From assembly GCF_035621135.1 (NCBI RefSeq), contig NZ_CP141728.1, positions 1,860,001-1,924,000 on the forward strand: a stretch of 64,000 nt of DNA, given 5' to 3'. The position numbers and the translations under genes were made by a program. Shown here piece by piece: positions 1-12,517 of the stretch. The notes beneath the pieces were generated by a model. The model did no database searches, was not told where the DNA came from, and worked only from the letters and a program-made list of their open reading frames with translations. The stretch's first letter is position 1. Each line of letters begins with the position of its first letter. This DNA comes from Sinanaerobacter sp. ZZT-01. GTDB taxonomy: Bacteria; Bacillota; Clostridia; Peptostreptococcales; Anaerovoracaceae.

Positions 1-1
1 G

Positions 2-571
2 ATTCAAAAAGAAGAGAATGGTTTTTGCTTAGCAGAGAAAATAAGAAAAGAATCAAGATATAAACTAACGCCGATTATTTTTATTACGGATAAAGCATTT
101 CATGGATTGGCATATATTTCTCGCAATGAAACAAATAGCTTCTTAATAAATCCGCTTTTAGATCAAAATTCATCAGGAGCGTTAAGTCAATTCCTTGAAG
201 ACTCGGTTAAAGAGAAAATGCGTTTGCACGAATCAAGACTAATTTACATAAAGCATTTTGAGGGAGAAACGTTTTTAAATACCGATTCCATTTTATTTTT
301 AGAGGCTAGAAGTAAAAGTTGCATTGTATATACGGTGGAGGGAATTATGCAATGCAAAAGAGAAGGTCTTACTAAGTTGTTAGAACGGCTGAATGTGCCT
401 TATATAATGAAGTGTCATCGCTGCTTTGCAGTGAACGTGAAAAAAGTAAAAGACTGCAAAAAATTAAACCGCAGGCTTTGGGCATTTTATTTTAATGAAA
501 GAGAGGAGGTCTGCTATGTAAGCGAAACGTTTTATAAGGTAATAAAAAGGAAGTGTCATTTCGTTCCATAG
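2..571 (+). CDS. LytTR-family response regulator, 5' end cut by window edge
   Basis: The frame is open from base 2, so the N-terminus, including the receiver's phosphorylated Asp, lies outside the window. The visible start is the tail of a CheY-like receiver (a TPIIFIT strand near base 76). From about base 230 a LytTR DNA-binding domain follows, with the typical strand-rich pattern: a 'FLEARSKSCIVYT' segment, a central helix, and a conserved 'KCHRCFAVNVKKV' region. Such proteins bind direct repeats upstream of targets and are usually paired with a sensor histidine kinase, which would lie upstream. The receiver normally ends in a Lys-Pro pair, but here I read Asn-Pro, so phosphorylation signalling may be altered. 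The gene ends in a short gap before the next gene. The family call is firm; the target is unknown. Confidence 0.85.
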   Translation: MQKEENGFCLAEKIRKESRYKLTPIIFITDKAFHGLAYISRNETNSFLINPLLDQNSSGALSQFLEDSVKEKMRLHESRLIYIKHFEGETFLNTDSILFLEARSKSCIVYTVEGIMQCKREGLTKLLERLNVPYIMKCHRCFAVNVKKVKDCKKLNRRLWAFYFNEREEVCYVSETFYKVIKRKCHFVP

Positions 572-655
572 AGTGCCCTTTCGGGTGTGACTGCTTGTTT
601 TTTCAAATCCAAACCGTATAATAAGATTTAGATCATGGTAAAGGAGGAGAAGCGT

Positions 656-1684
656 ATGCATACAAATAAGATAAACATTCGGATGGCTCAGAAAGAGGAT
701 GCAGATTTAATCGTTAAATACATAAAAGATCTTGCAGCGTATGAACGTGAGCTGGATCAGGTATCTGTAACGGTACAAGCAATTGAACAGGAGATGTTTG
801 AAAAGCAGGGTGCAGAGGCTTTGCTTGCAGAAATAGACGGCAAACCGGCAGGCTTTGCTTTATTTCATCGAAGCTTCTCTACTTTTCTAGGTAAATCGGG
901 GATTACATTGGTTGATCTTTATGTAGAGCCGCATATGAGAGGAAAAGGGTGCGGAAAACAAATGGTGGCTCATCTGGCCTATTTGGCTGAGAGTAATAAA
1001 ATGAAGCGCTTGGAATGGTGGGTTCATGATTGGAATCGGGATGCGATGAAGCATTACCAAAATTGGGGTGCATTTCAAGTTCCGTATATTCGAGTTTGTC
1101 GACTTTGTGATGATGCATTAAGATCTTTAGCAAGTCAATCATTTTGTGAAGCAGCAGAGAAAAGAGAGCGCTTGCTTGAAACGGATCGTCTTTGGGTTAC
1201 AAAAGCAAGAGAAGTAGATATTGAAAGCATCATAGCTTTGGAAAGTCACAGTGAAAATAGAGATTATCTTTGGATTGGTACGCCGGAGGAACATAGAAAA
1301 GAAATTTATGATCCAAACCATGAGTTGCTGGTTTTTGAAGAAAAAGTAAGCAAAAAAATGGTAGGATATGCTTTAAATCGTTTGGACTATATTTCAAACA
1401 AGTGGGAATTAAGGCGTATTGCCATTTCAGAAAAAAGACGAGGCTATGGAAAAGAGGTTATAAAAGGGCTTTTGGAATATGCCTTTCATGAATTAAATAT
1501 GAATCGTTTTTGGTTGGATGTATATCCGGATAATGTGGGTGGAATAAAGCTGTATGAAGGTCTTGGTATGCATTGTGACGGCGTGTTACGCCAAAATTAT
1601 AAAAGTCAAAGAGGGTATATAGACCAAATTATTTACTCTATATTGCGGGAAGAGTATAATGGAGAAAATCAGTTATTAGATTAG
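656..1684 (+). CDS. Tandem GNAT-domain N-acetyltransferase
   Basis: This 342-residue protein holds two complete GNAT folds. The first (about residues 6-142) resembles diamine/spermidine-type acetyltransferases and has the acetyl-CoA loop RGKGCGK at 95-101. The second (about 172-335) resembles RimJ/RimL-type enzymes, with the loop KRRGYGKEV at 260-268 and a Tyr-containing 'IKLYEGLGM' helix. I chose the ATG at 656 because AAGGAGGAG sits 6 nt upstream; an in-frame ATG at 635 lies before that site and has none. GNAT enzymes move acetyl from acetyl-CoA to an amine. A double-domain protein may use one half as a regulatory or pseudo-enzyme domain. The substrate cannot be read from sequence. It stands alone between the regulator and the exporter. 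Confidence 0.85.
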   Translation: MHTNKINIRMAQKEDADLIVKYIKDLAAYERELDQVSVTVQAIEQEMFEKQGAEALLAEIDGKPAGFALFHRSFSTFLGKSGITLVDLYVEPHMRGKGCGKQMVAHLAYLAESNKMKRLEWWVHDWNRDAMKHYQNWGAFQVPYIRVCRLCDDALRSLASQSFCEAAEKRERLLETDRLWVTKAREVDIESIIALESHSENRDYLWIGTPEEHRKEIYDPNHELLVFEEKVSKKMVGYALNRLDYISNKWELRRIAISEKRRGYGKEVIKGLLEYAFHELNMNRFWLDVYPDNVGGIKLYEGLGMHCDGVLRQNYKSQRGYIDQIIYSILREEYNGENQLLD

Positions 1685-1759
1685 AACGACTGATAGATAT
1701 TTTGAACTTTAAATAATTTAATGGATTGTATTTTTAAGATAATAAGTAGAGGTCATGGT

Positions 1760-2737
1760 ATGGCATTATTACCTTTTGCCTGTTTAGGCATTGGCATCTT
1801 GGTAGGAGTATTTAATAGAAGCAAAAGGTTTTTGGGGGTTTCTGATCGAGTCGCAACCGTCTCTCTTATTTTGCTTATGGCAACAATAGGAACAAACATA
1901 GGAATGAATGAGTCGATAATGAGTCGTTTTTCAAACATTGGATTTAATTGTATTGTAATTTCTATTTCTACAATCTTATTTAGTGTAATGATTACTTATT
2001 GTTTTGAAAGAACTCTCTTGCCGCTCGAAGAAATTGACAAGGATTTAAAACTTAGAAAACTTAGTTTAGAGAATCATTTATTAGATGAGTTGCAAGAAAT
2101 TGATTCGCAGGCGAGCAATGAAAAGAAGATTACCGGATTGGTTTGGATTATGCCAAGCAGCATTTTATTCGGATTACTATTTGGGTTTTTGCTAAGAAAA
2201 AAGCTAGAAGGGTTTGATGTAAACTTTATTTTTACGATTTTTCTAATTATTCTTTATATTTGTGTAGGAATTAATCAGGGTTCAAACAGGGAGGTTTTTC
2301 TCTTTATTAAAGAGTTGGGCTTTAAGGTGATTTGGTTACCAGTCGCTATTTTAGCAGGCAGCTTAATTGGCGGAATTGTCTCTGGAATCCTGCTTCATAT
2401 ACCCTTTAACGTTTCTGTAATGTCGGCGGCAGGGATGAGTTTTTATAGTATTACCGGTGCTTATATGACACAAGCTTATGGTGTTGAGATTGGAACCTAT
2501 GGGTTCTTGGTAAATGTATTACGTGAGTTTTTTACGATATTATTCATGCCTATTTTAATTAAGATAAGCAAAGGAAGCCCCATTGCCGGAGGGGCATCTG
2601 GGAATATGGATACGATGCTTGCTCCAGTAACAAAGTTCGTGGGTGCAGAGCTTGGACTTGTCACTTTAATAACTGGAACAATATTGACCTTCTTAGTACC
2701 ACTTTTACTTCCTGCATTATATGCAATACAGCAATGA
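1760..2737 (+). CDS. LysO-family (DUF340) membrane exporter
   Basis: The product is a polytopic inner-membrane protein of 325 residues. The N-terminal part has about three hydrophobic segments. A charged cytoplasmic stretch (about residues 84-125) follows, and then a C-terminal half of the DUF340 type with 'GMSFYSITGAYMT' and a Gly-rich 'SPIAGGASGNMDT' motif near the end. This two-part layout matches LysO (YbjE), which exports lysine and its toxic analogue in E. coli; the protein is slightly longer than the usual 300 residues. The ATG at 1760 has AGAGG 7 nt upstream and gives the expected hydrophobic start. An upstream ATG at 1721 in the same frame has no ribosome binding site. The amino-acid substrate here is an inference from the family. 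Confidence 0.75.
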   Translation: MALLPFACLGIGILVGVFNRSKRFLGVSDRVATVSLILLMATIGTNIGMNESIMSRFSNIGFNCIVISISTILFSVMITYCFERTLLPLEEIDKDLKLRKLSLENHLLDELQEIDSQASNEKKITGLVWIMPSSILFGLLFGFLLRKKLEGFDVNFIFTIFLIILYICVGINQGSNREVFLFIKELGFKVIWLPVAILAGSLIGGIVSGILLHIPFNVSVMSAAGMSFYSITGAYMTQAYGVEIGTYGFLVNVLREFFTILFMPILIKISKGSPIAGGASGNMDTMLAPVTKFVGAELGLVTLITGTILTFLVPLLLPALYAIQQ

Positions 2738-2935
2738 GAATGTTGCGTTGTTCTGAGAATGCATTTTAATAGTCTCTTTTTAATAAAAATATGTATATAG
2801 TTTTATATTTTGGAAAAGATATACTGGGAACGGGATAATGAATGTAGGATTTATCGCAATATAAGGGAAAGAAAAGCATCTTAAAGCATCTTTTAATTAA
2901 ATTATAAAAAAATGGAAAAAAGATAAGAAAAGTAG

Positions 2936-2964
2936 TTGACAGAGAAGGCATACTTTGCTATTCT
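2936..2964 (+). promoter_or_regulatory. rRNA promoter P1
   Basis: TTGACA at 2936-2941, a 17-nt spacer and TATTCT at 2959-2964. An A-rich tract lies just upstream, as for an UP element. It is the first of three similar promoters before the rRNA operon. About 200 bases of AT-rich sequence between the exporter gene and this site hold nothing else I can name. Confidence 0.8.
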
Positions 2965-3064
2965 ATTAAAGCTGTCTCGCACAGATGAATATCTAAAGTC
3001 CTTGACTGGTTCTTTTATAAACAGATGTGCAAACGAAAAAAGTCGAATAAAATCGAAAAAGTAG

Positions 3065-3093
3065 TTGACAGATAGGAAGAAAATTGATATTAT
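3065..3093 (+). promoter_or_regulatory. rRNA promoter P2
   Basis: TTGACA at 3065-3070, a 17-nt spacer and TATTAT at 3088-3093. The flanks repeat those of P1: GTAGTTGACAGA at the -35 and an AAGCTGTCT motif just after the -10. Confidence 0.85.
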
Positions 3094-3196
3094 GGATAAG
3101 CTGTCTTGTGAAAGAGTGTGAGTTTGAAAGTGCGAAAGTGGTTTTACAACATACACAAAGCAATTGCGAAAAAAGTTGAAAAACAGAAAAAAGCAG

Positions 3197-3225
3197 TTGA
3201 CAAAATGAGCACAGCAAGCTATAAT
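3197..3225 (+). promoter_or_regulatory. rRNA promoter P3
   Basis: TTGACA at 3197-3202, a 17-nt spacer and a perfect TATAAT at 3220-3225. An A-rich tract precedes it. It is the closest full-consensus promoter to the 16S gene, about 500 bases upstream. Confidence 0.88.
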
Positions 3226-3229
3226 AAAA

Positions 3230-3728
3230 AAGCTTCGTCAATACGGAGCAGCACTTGAAAATAGTGCATCGGACGAAGAAGATGGACAAAAGAATTTGAA
3301 ACATTTTTCAGTCTGAGACCTTTCGGAAAGTATGCTCGGCATAAAAGAAGAAAGGGATGAACCTTGAAAACTCCATAGTGTAGAAATTGAGTCAAGAGAT
3401 TTTTAAATAAATCTCAAACGTCGAAACAGTGCAAACTGACAGAGACGAAAAAGACTTAAGTACAAAAACAATCTGCAAAAGATTGGTAAGAAACATTCAA
3501 TGAATTGAATGGATCTTCGTACAATTTCTTAAAAACAATAATTTCAGATTCGTAACTGAAAAATCTCTATCAACTAAAGTTGATGAGATTTCTGTACGAC
3601 ACCTACTAAAATTTGTGAAACGAATTTTGTTAGGGGTTCGAGCAATTATGAAAATGAAACCAAGCAAAACGCAATGCGTTTAGCTGAGCTAGATTTGAAG
3701 GTTCCGAAAGGAACGTTTAGATACCAAA
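3230..3728 (+). other. 16S rRNA leader with processing-stem arm and hairpins
   Basis: This is the transcribed leader of the rRNA operon and holds no gene. A boxA-like sequence lies at 3361-3372. The stretch at about 3370-3390 is complementary to 5260-5280 just after the 16S gene, so the two would form the long precursor stem cut by RNase III. Inside it are two hairpins, 3562-3590 and 3602-3634. The second resembles hairpins in the two other spacers of the operon. Confidence 0.75.
3361..3372 (+). promoter_or_regulatory. boxA-like antitermination site, 16S leader
   Basis: ACCTTGAAAACT, matching the boxA-like sequence common in clostridial rRNA leaders. An identical copy lies at 5548-5559 before 23S. 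It would load the Nus antitermination complex; this role is inferred from known rRNA operons. Confidence 0.6.
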
Positions 3729-5254
<1,526 letters not shown>

Positions 5255-5259
5255 AGACT

Positions 5260-5280
5260 ACAATTTCTACACTATGAGTT
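5260..5280 (+). other. 16S precursor processing stem, 3' arm
   Basis: CAATTTCTACACTAT at 5261-5275 and its flanks are complementary to the leader at about 3370-3390. Pairing brings the ends of pre-16S together for RNase III. Confidence 0.7.
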
Positions 5281-5423
5281 TATATAAAACTAGCGGGCAA
5301 TAGGCTGCGCAGGAATATTGTAAGATGGCGTAGACTGAGAAAGCGAAAGCGGAGTGCGCATACAATTGTATGTAAGCGAGCAGGAGCGACGATGTCATAG
5401 CTAGGTTACAATAAAACTAGCAG

Positions 5424-5500
<77 letters not shown>

Positions 5501-5896
5501 CTTTGTATTGTTATACAGAGAAATAGGTTGCGCAAGTAACCGAACGTACCTTGAAAACTGAACAATGTAAATCTTAAAATTCAAATTAAGACGAAATCGA
5601 AGTGCACTTGTCTTACGTTTCCGTAGGAAATGTTAGAACGTGCTTCGTCAGGAATTCACAAACTTTAGTTTGTAGAATTCTACGGCGGAACATAGTCAAG
5701 CAAGTAAGACAAAGGCAAAAAAATAAAGTAAAAACTAAGACAGTCTTTTCGAGCATGGAATCGAAAGAGGAAGTGAAAGAGAAGCTGACTGGGTATTTAC
5801 TACAATTTCAAATTAATTGAACCGAGAAACCAGAATTACTAAGTTTTTTAACATAGTAAAAAATAAGTCCACATTACTCAGTGGACGATTCACTTA
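5501..5896 (+). other. 16S-23S spacer after tRNA-Ile
   Basis: A spacer without a gene. A second boxA-like copy lies at 5548-5559. The bases 5548-5573 are complementary to 8813-8838 after 23S, giving the pre-23S processing stem. A strong hairpin with arms GAATTCACAAAC and GTTTGTAGAATTC lies at 5652-5680. The open frame at 5602-5820 has no support as a gene. Confidence 0.75.
5548..5559 (+). promoter_or_regulatory. boxA-like antitermination site, 23S leader
   Basis: ACCTTGAAAACT, identical to the copy at 3361-3372. It overlaps the 5' arm of the 23S processing stem, as in other Firmicutes operons. Confidence 0.6.
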
Positions 5897-8785
<2,889 letters not shown>

Positions 8786-8934
8786 ATGGTTTCAAGAAAG
8801 TAACGAAGAAAAGATTACATTGTTTAGTTTTGAGGGTACATGAGCCTGTGCCATTTAAGAATTAAATGGATGACAGATTTGTGCAAGAAATTCAACAAAC
8901 TTGTTTGTTAGAATTTTATTGCCTAACCTTCATA
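8786..8934 (+). other. 23S-5S spacer
   Basis: It carries the 3' arm of the 23S processing stem (8813-8838). At 8888-8916 is a hairpin with arms AAATTCAACAAAC and GTTTGTTAGAATTT, closely similar to the one at 5652-5680. No gene is present. Confidence 0.7.
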
Positions 8935-9050
8935 TCTGGTGACTATAGCAAGGAGGTCACACCTGTTCCCATATCGAACACAGTAGTTAAGCTCCTTTGC
9001 GCTGATGGTACTTGGCGGGCAGCTGCCTGGGAGAGTAGGACGTCGCCAGT
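8935..9050 (+). rRNA. rrf: 5S ribosomal RNA
   Basis: About 116 nt. The end helix pairs CTGGTGAC (8936) with GTCGCCAG (9042). The diagnostic 'CACACCTGTTCCCAT' and 'GAACACAGTAGTTAAG' blocks are present. Confidence 0.96.
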
Positions 9051-9054
9051 TTTA

Positions 9055-9092
9055 AAAAAAGAAGTTATCTTTTGATAGCTTCTTTTTTTTAT
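9055..9092 (+). terminator. rRNA operon terminator
   Basis: Stem GAAGTTATC (9061-9069), loop TTTT, GATAGCTTC (9074-9082), then eight T. The A-run upstream extends the stem. It lies immediately after 5S. Confidence 0.92.
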
Positions 9093-9512
9093 GTCAGGAA
9101 TCTATTTTTTACTGAAAGGGTGACAGCCAAGTACCTACCTAATTCTAATAGGTGGGAAGGTGCCCATTTTGCGCAAGCTTTAGCTGCAATGGAAAATGGG
9201 ACAGCGAAGCGAATGAAATGAGCCGCAATTGTATTTGTTTTGATTTTATGCTAATATGGCTATAGGAGTTGCTTGCAGTTTACAGAAAAAGCGATATGAT
9301 TTATCAGTTTTTCTGTAATAGGACAAGTAGATACTATGAAAAATGTTTTGAAGATTCCCAAAACAGAATCTTTAGAAAGCGTGGCAGAGCCACTTTTTTT
9401 ATACAATAGAGGTAGAGCTTTCTATAATTGAAGAAGGATTTTCTTAAGATGGAAAATTAATTGGAGATGATATAAAAAAAGTGTAGTAGAGTCCATAGAG
9501 AGAGGGAAAAAT
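9093..9512 (+). other. Gene-free stretch with two stem-loops and possible gene debris
   Basis: No intact gene. Two adjacent stem-loops occur at 9134-9156 (8-bp arms) and 9163-9200 (arms CCCATTTTG and AAAATGGG, with a smaller nested stem). Further on, 9336-9428 reads as 31 codons that stop. The adjacent frame then continues at 9421-9489 as coding-like sequence with an internal stop, suggesting a decayed gene. GTGGCAGAGCCAC plus a T-run at 9381-9400 could act as a weak terminator. The real ribosome binding site for the next gene (GAGAGAGGG) closes the stretch. Confidence 0.5.
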
Positions 9513-9941
9513 ATGAATCGATTAAATATTATTTGCTTAGGTGTTCATGATATGGAAAGAGCAGTCAAATTTTATCGCGATGGTCTGGGGTTTCAGACTG
9601 ATGAAAAAAGAGATAAACCGGAGGTCATTTTTTTTAGTACGCCAGGAATAAAACTTGAATTGTATCCATTGGAATTATTAGCACAAGATATCAGCGTAGA
9701 AAATCCTCCGGAAATTTCTTCTGGATTTGGGGGAATAACTATCGCATATAATGCGAAAACAAAAGAGGAAGTCTTCGACGTGATTGAGCTTGCAAGACGA
9801 TCTGGTGCAAGGATTGTCAAGGAACCTCAAGATGTTTTTTGGGGTGGATTTCATGCTTATTTTGCTGATCCTGATGGATATTATTGGGAAGTGGCTTGGG
9901 CACCGGATTTTGAATTTGACGAAAATGACATGTTAAAATAA
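9513..9941 (+). CDS. VOC-family (glyoxalase/dioxygenase-like) protein
   Basis: At 142 residues it is one VOC module built of two beta-alpha-beta-beta-beta repeats. Recognisable parts are 'GVHDMERAVKFYRDGLGF' at the N-terminus and a C-terminal strand, 'GFHAYFADPDGYYWEVAW', with the conserved Asp-Pro-Asp-Gly turn and a Glu that is a metal ligand in active members. The superfamily includes glyoxalase I, extradiol dioxygenases and antibiotic-binding proteins, so the substrate cannot be assigned. It is a single-gene unit after the rRNA operon. The promoter of the next gene overlaps its stop codon. Confidence 0.85.
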   Translation: MNRLNIICLGVHDMERAVKFYRDGLGFQTDEKRDKPEVIFFSTPGIKLELYPLELLAQDISVENPPEISSGFGGITIAYNAKTKEEVFDVIELARRSGARIVKEPQDVFWGGFHAYFADPDGYYWEVAWAPDFEFDENDMLK

Positions 9942-9942
9942 T

Positions 9943-9971
9943 TTGATATAAGTAGGAACAACTGATAAAAT
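9943..9971 (+). promoter_or_regulatory. Promoter of the transaldolase gene
   Basis: TTGATA at 9943-9948, a 17-nt spacer and TAAAAT at 9966-9971. It starts at the stop codon of the VOC gene, 37 nt before the next start codon. Confidence 0.6.
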
Positions 9972-10008
9972 AAAGAAAAATAATATTGATTTTGGAGGTG
10001 TATTATAT

Positions 10009-10653
10009 ATGAAATTTTTTATTGATACAGCAAATGTTAATGAGATAAAAGAAGTTGCTGCTTGGGGAATTTTAACGGGCGTTACGACAAATCCAAGCTT
10101 GATTGCAAAAGAAGGACGGGACTTCAAAGAAGTTGTAAAGGAAATAGCAGCAATTGTAGATGGTTCCATTAGTGCCGAAGTCTTGAGTGATGACAGTGAA
10201 GGGATGATTGAGGAAGCACTTGAGCTTTCTAAAATTCATAAAAACATTACAATTAAAGTTCCTATGACTGAGGAAGGACTTAAAACAGTAGCTGTTTTAA
10301 GTCAAAAAGGAATTAAAACAAATGTTACTTTAGTATTTTCCGCAAATCAAGCGTTACTAGCGGCAAGAGCAGGTGCTTCTTATGTAAGCCCATTTGTAGG
10401 AAGGATGGATGATATTGGGAACAATGGTGTTGCATTGATAAGTGAAATTGCTGATATATTTGCAATTCATGGAATTGAAACAGAAATTATTGCTGCCAGC
10501 ATTCGTAATACGATCCATGTGACGGATTGTGCAAAAGCTGGAGCAAATATTTCAACAGTTCCTTATGCAGTATTTAAAAAGATGTTTGAACATCCACTAA
10601 CGACAGCCGGGATCGATCGATTTAAAAAAGACTGGGCTTCTTTGAATGCCTAG
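10009..10653 (+). CDS. fsa: Fsa/TalC-type transaldolase
   Basis: The protein has 214 residues, the length of the short single-barrel transaldolase / fructose-6-phosphate aldolase subfamily. It starts with [15 protein letters not shown] and has 'GVTTNPSLI' at 24-32. The Schiff-base lysine is K83 in 'ITIKVPMT', and '[12 protein letters not shown]' is near the end. Enzymes of this group transfer or cleave a dihydroxyacetone unit on sugar phosphates in the cytoplasm. In clostridia they usually serve the non-oxidative pentose phosphate route. Sequence alone does not separate transaldolase from aldolase activity. GGAGGTG lies before the ATG, and a promoter is seen at 9943. Confidence 0.9.
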   Translation: MKFFIDTANVNEIKEVAAWGILTGVTTNPSLIAKEGRDFKEVVKEIAAIVDGSISAEVLSDDSEGMIEEALELSKIHKNITIKVPMTEEGLKTVAVLSQKGIKTNVTLVFSANQALLAARAGASYVSPFVGRMDDIGNNGVALISEIADIFAIHGIETEIIAASIRNTIHVTDCAKAGANISTVPYAVFKKMFEHPLTTAGIDRFKKDWASLNA

Positions 10654-10669
10654 AAACTTTTTATTATAT

Positions 10670-10698
10670 TTGGCGAGGTTCCGTTTTTATGCTATACT
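10670..10698 (+). promoter_or_regulatory. Promoter of the tmk cluster
   Basis: TTGGCG at 10670-10675, a 17-nt spacer and TATACT at 10693-10698. It precedes the run from the small membrane protein through trmN6, in which no other clear promoter is visible. Confidence 0.6.
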
Positions 10699-10766
10699 TT
10701 AACTGTGGAATAGAGGGATTCAGTTGCAATGGCTAGTTGAAGAGAACAATAGAGAGAAGGAGCAAT

Positions 10767-10946
10767 ATGACCATCGTTAAAATTGTTTTTGTGGTGCTTC
10801 TCTGCATTCCGATTGCATGTGTTTCATTTTTTTTATTTGAAAGATTGATTGATGAATATATAAATGTAAACAAGCGAAATCAAATGGAAAATGATAAAGT
10901 GAAGCATATTGGGTATTACAGGAAAAAGAAACGTAGATATTATTAA
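10767..10946 (+). CDS. Small single-span membrane protein, unknown function
   Basis: This is a 59-residue protein. Residues 1-27 form one hydrophobic helix containing two Cys, followed by a charged tail rich in Lys, Arg and Tyr that ends KKKRRYY. The ATG at 10767 has GAAGGAG just upstream; an earlier ATG at 10737 lacks one. It lies 11 nt before tmk, so it is probably the first gene of that operon. I do not recognise the family. The strong ribosome site and operon position favour a real gene. Confidence 0.6.
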   Translation: MTIVKIVFVVLLCIPIACVSFFLFERLIDEYINVNKRNQMENDKVKHIGYYRKKKRRYY

Positions 10947-10957
10947 GGAGAAGCAGT

Positions 10958-11590
10958 ATGAGCAAAGGGTTGTTTATTACCTTTGAAGGACCGGATGGTT
11001 CCGGTAAAACAACACAGATACAAGAATTAAAGAAGTACTTAAAAAAAAATGGGTATGATGCTATTATTACACGAGAGCCAGGAGGTACGCCAATTGGTGA
11101 AAAAATAAGGAAGATCATATTAGATAAAGAAAACCAAGAGATGGATTCTATCACTGAAGCCTTACTTTATGCTGCTTCTAGAGCACAGCATGTAAGTCAG
11201 CTGATTCGACCAGCGCTGAATAAGGGATATACGGTTATCTGCGACCGCTTTATGGATTCAAGCATAGCTTATCAAGGGTATGGAAGAAAATTAGGAGATT
11301 CTGTAAGGATTATAAATGAAATAGCAGTAGGAGACTGCTTGCCGGATGTCACTTTCTTATTAAAAATTGATCCTCATATTGGAAAATCCAGAATTAAAAT
11401 GGAAAATTTAGATCGTTTAGAATTAGAAGCAATGGAGTATCACAACGAAGTATATAAAGGATATATGGAGCTTGTAAAGAAAGATCCGGAACGTATTATT
11501 TGTATTGATGCAGGTGGCAGCATTGAGGATATTAAAACTGAAATCTGCAGCCATATGGAAAAATTACTGAGAAAACAAATTACAGAATGA
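10958..11590 (+). CDS. tmk: Thymidylate kinase
   Basis: It phosphorylates dTMP to dTDP with ATP, the last dedicated step to dTTP. The 210-residue length is typical. The P-loop GPDGSGKTT is at 11-19, the 'TREPGGTPIGEKIR' block follows, and the conserved 'CDRFMDSSIAYQGYGR' segment carries the DR(Y/F) motif and the sugar-binding Tyr-Gln pair. AAGGAG precedes the ATG. tmk beside a delta' subunit gene and ricT is a standard Firmicutes order, so it is likely cotranscribed with both neighbours. Confidence 0.97.
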   Translation: MSKGLFITFEGPDGSGKTTQIQELKKYLKKNGYDAIITREPGGTPIGEKIRKIILDKENQEMDSITEALLYAASRAQHVSQLIRPALNKGYTVICDRFMDSSIAYQGYGRKLGDSVRIINEIAVGDCLPDVTFLLKIDPHIGKSRIKMENLDRLELEAMEYHNEVYKGYMELVKKDPERIICIDAGGSIEDIKTEICSHMEKLLRKQITE

Positions 11591-11621
11591 AAGAAGAAGC
11601 ATTGGAAAGAGGATTCATATC

Positions 11622-12485
11622 ATGGCATTAAGAAATATGGCAGAGAATGAAAAAATCATTCATCGCTTATTGCAATCCGTTGCGAATAAAACGGTATCTC
11701 ATGCATATGTATTTGAAGCAGATCGCTGTATGGATAAATTGTCCTTGGCACAGAATTTTGTAAAAGCTGTCTTATGTAGGCAAGAAGAAGCAGATGCATG
11801 CGATCAGTGCGTTTCGTGTAAGAAGGTAGACCATGGTAATCATGAAGATGTTTTTTACATTCATGCAGATGGAGGCAGCATAAAAGATGAAGCAATTGAA
11901 GACTTACAAAACTGTCTTAAAAAGAAACCATTGTCAGGCGATCGAAATGTCGCAATAATAAATGGCGCGGATGCCATGACACTTCGTGCACAAAATCGTT
12001 TTTTAAAAACATTAGAGGAACCGACACCTGGAACTCTGATTTTATTATTATCTGAAAATGTAGAGAATCTAATTAAAACAATCTTATCCCGTTGTGTGGT
12101 AATTCATTTAAATACAGCAACTACTGATGAGATGGAAGAATACAGGGAAGGCGCGAGCTGCATCGGAGAACTTCTTTTAAAAAGAAGTCCATATTATAAG
12201 ACGATCAAAGAAATAGAACCCTTTACTGAAAGTAGGGAAAACGCATATCATTTCTTGGATGCATTAGAAAGATGGTTTCGTGATTTAATGTTGTCACCTT
12301 TTGATGAAGAGAAAATTCTTCTGATAGAAAAAGATAGAATGGAAAAATTCAGGCAATTACATCGAATATATGACATGGATAAAGTTTATCTAATTATTGA
12401 TGCAATAGAAGCTGCTAGAAAAGAATTAAAGCAGAATATCAATGTTTCTTATGCGCTGAAACACATGGTGCTGGAAACTTTTTAA
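11622..12485 (+). CDS. holB: DNA polymerase III delta' subunit (clamp loader)
   Basis: This clamp-loader ATPase-fold subunit opens the beta clamp with delta and tau/gamma. It has 287 residues. The P-loop region is degenerate (EADRCMDKLSLA), as usual for delta', which does not hydrolyse ATP. A zinc module uses Cys52, Cys60, Cys63 and Cys66. The sensor-1 and SRC region reads 'RFLKTLEEPTPGTLILLL' and then 'LSRCVVIHL'. Its position between tmk and ricT matches Bacillus and Clostridium. An ATG five codons downstream (11637) is an alternative start. Confidence 0.93.
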   Translation: MALRNMAENEKIIHRLLQSVANKTVSHAYVFEADRCMDKLSLAQNFVKAVLCRQEEADACDQCVSCKKVDHGNHEDVFYIHADGGSIKDEAIEDLQNCLKKKPLSGDRNVAIINGADAMTLRAQNRFLKTLEEPTPGTLILLLSENVENLIKTILSRCVVIHLNTATTDEMEEYREGASCIGELLLKRSPYYKTIKEIEPFTESRENAYHFLDALERWFRDLMLSPFDEEKILLIEKDRMEKFRQLHRIYDMDKVYLIIDAIEAARKELKQNINVSYALKHMVLETF

Positions 12486-12517
12486 ATAGAAGCTGCAAAG
12501 ATAGGCTGGAGGAGTAT

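Noticed and set aside
2902-3304. Minus-strand frames opposite the rRNA promoters
   Set aside because: Low-complexity Phe/Ser/Leu products from AT-rich DNA, overlapping three clear promoters.
5602-5820. 72-codon frame in the 16S-23S spacer
   Set aside because: It overlaps a processing hairpin, is Lys/Arg-rich and lacks a ribosome site.
8866-9075. 69-codon frame across 5S
   Set aside because: It lies over the 5S gene and its terminator.
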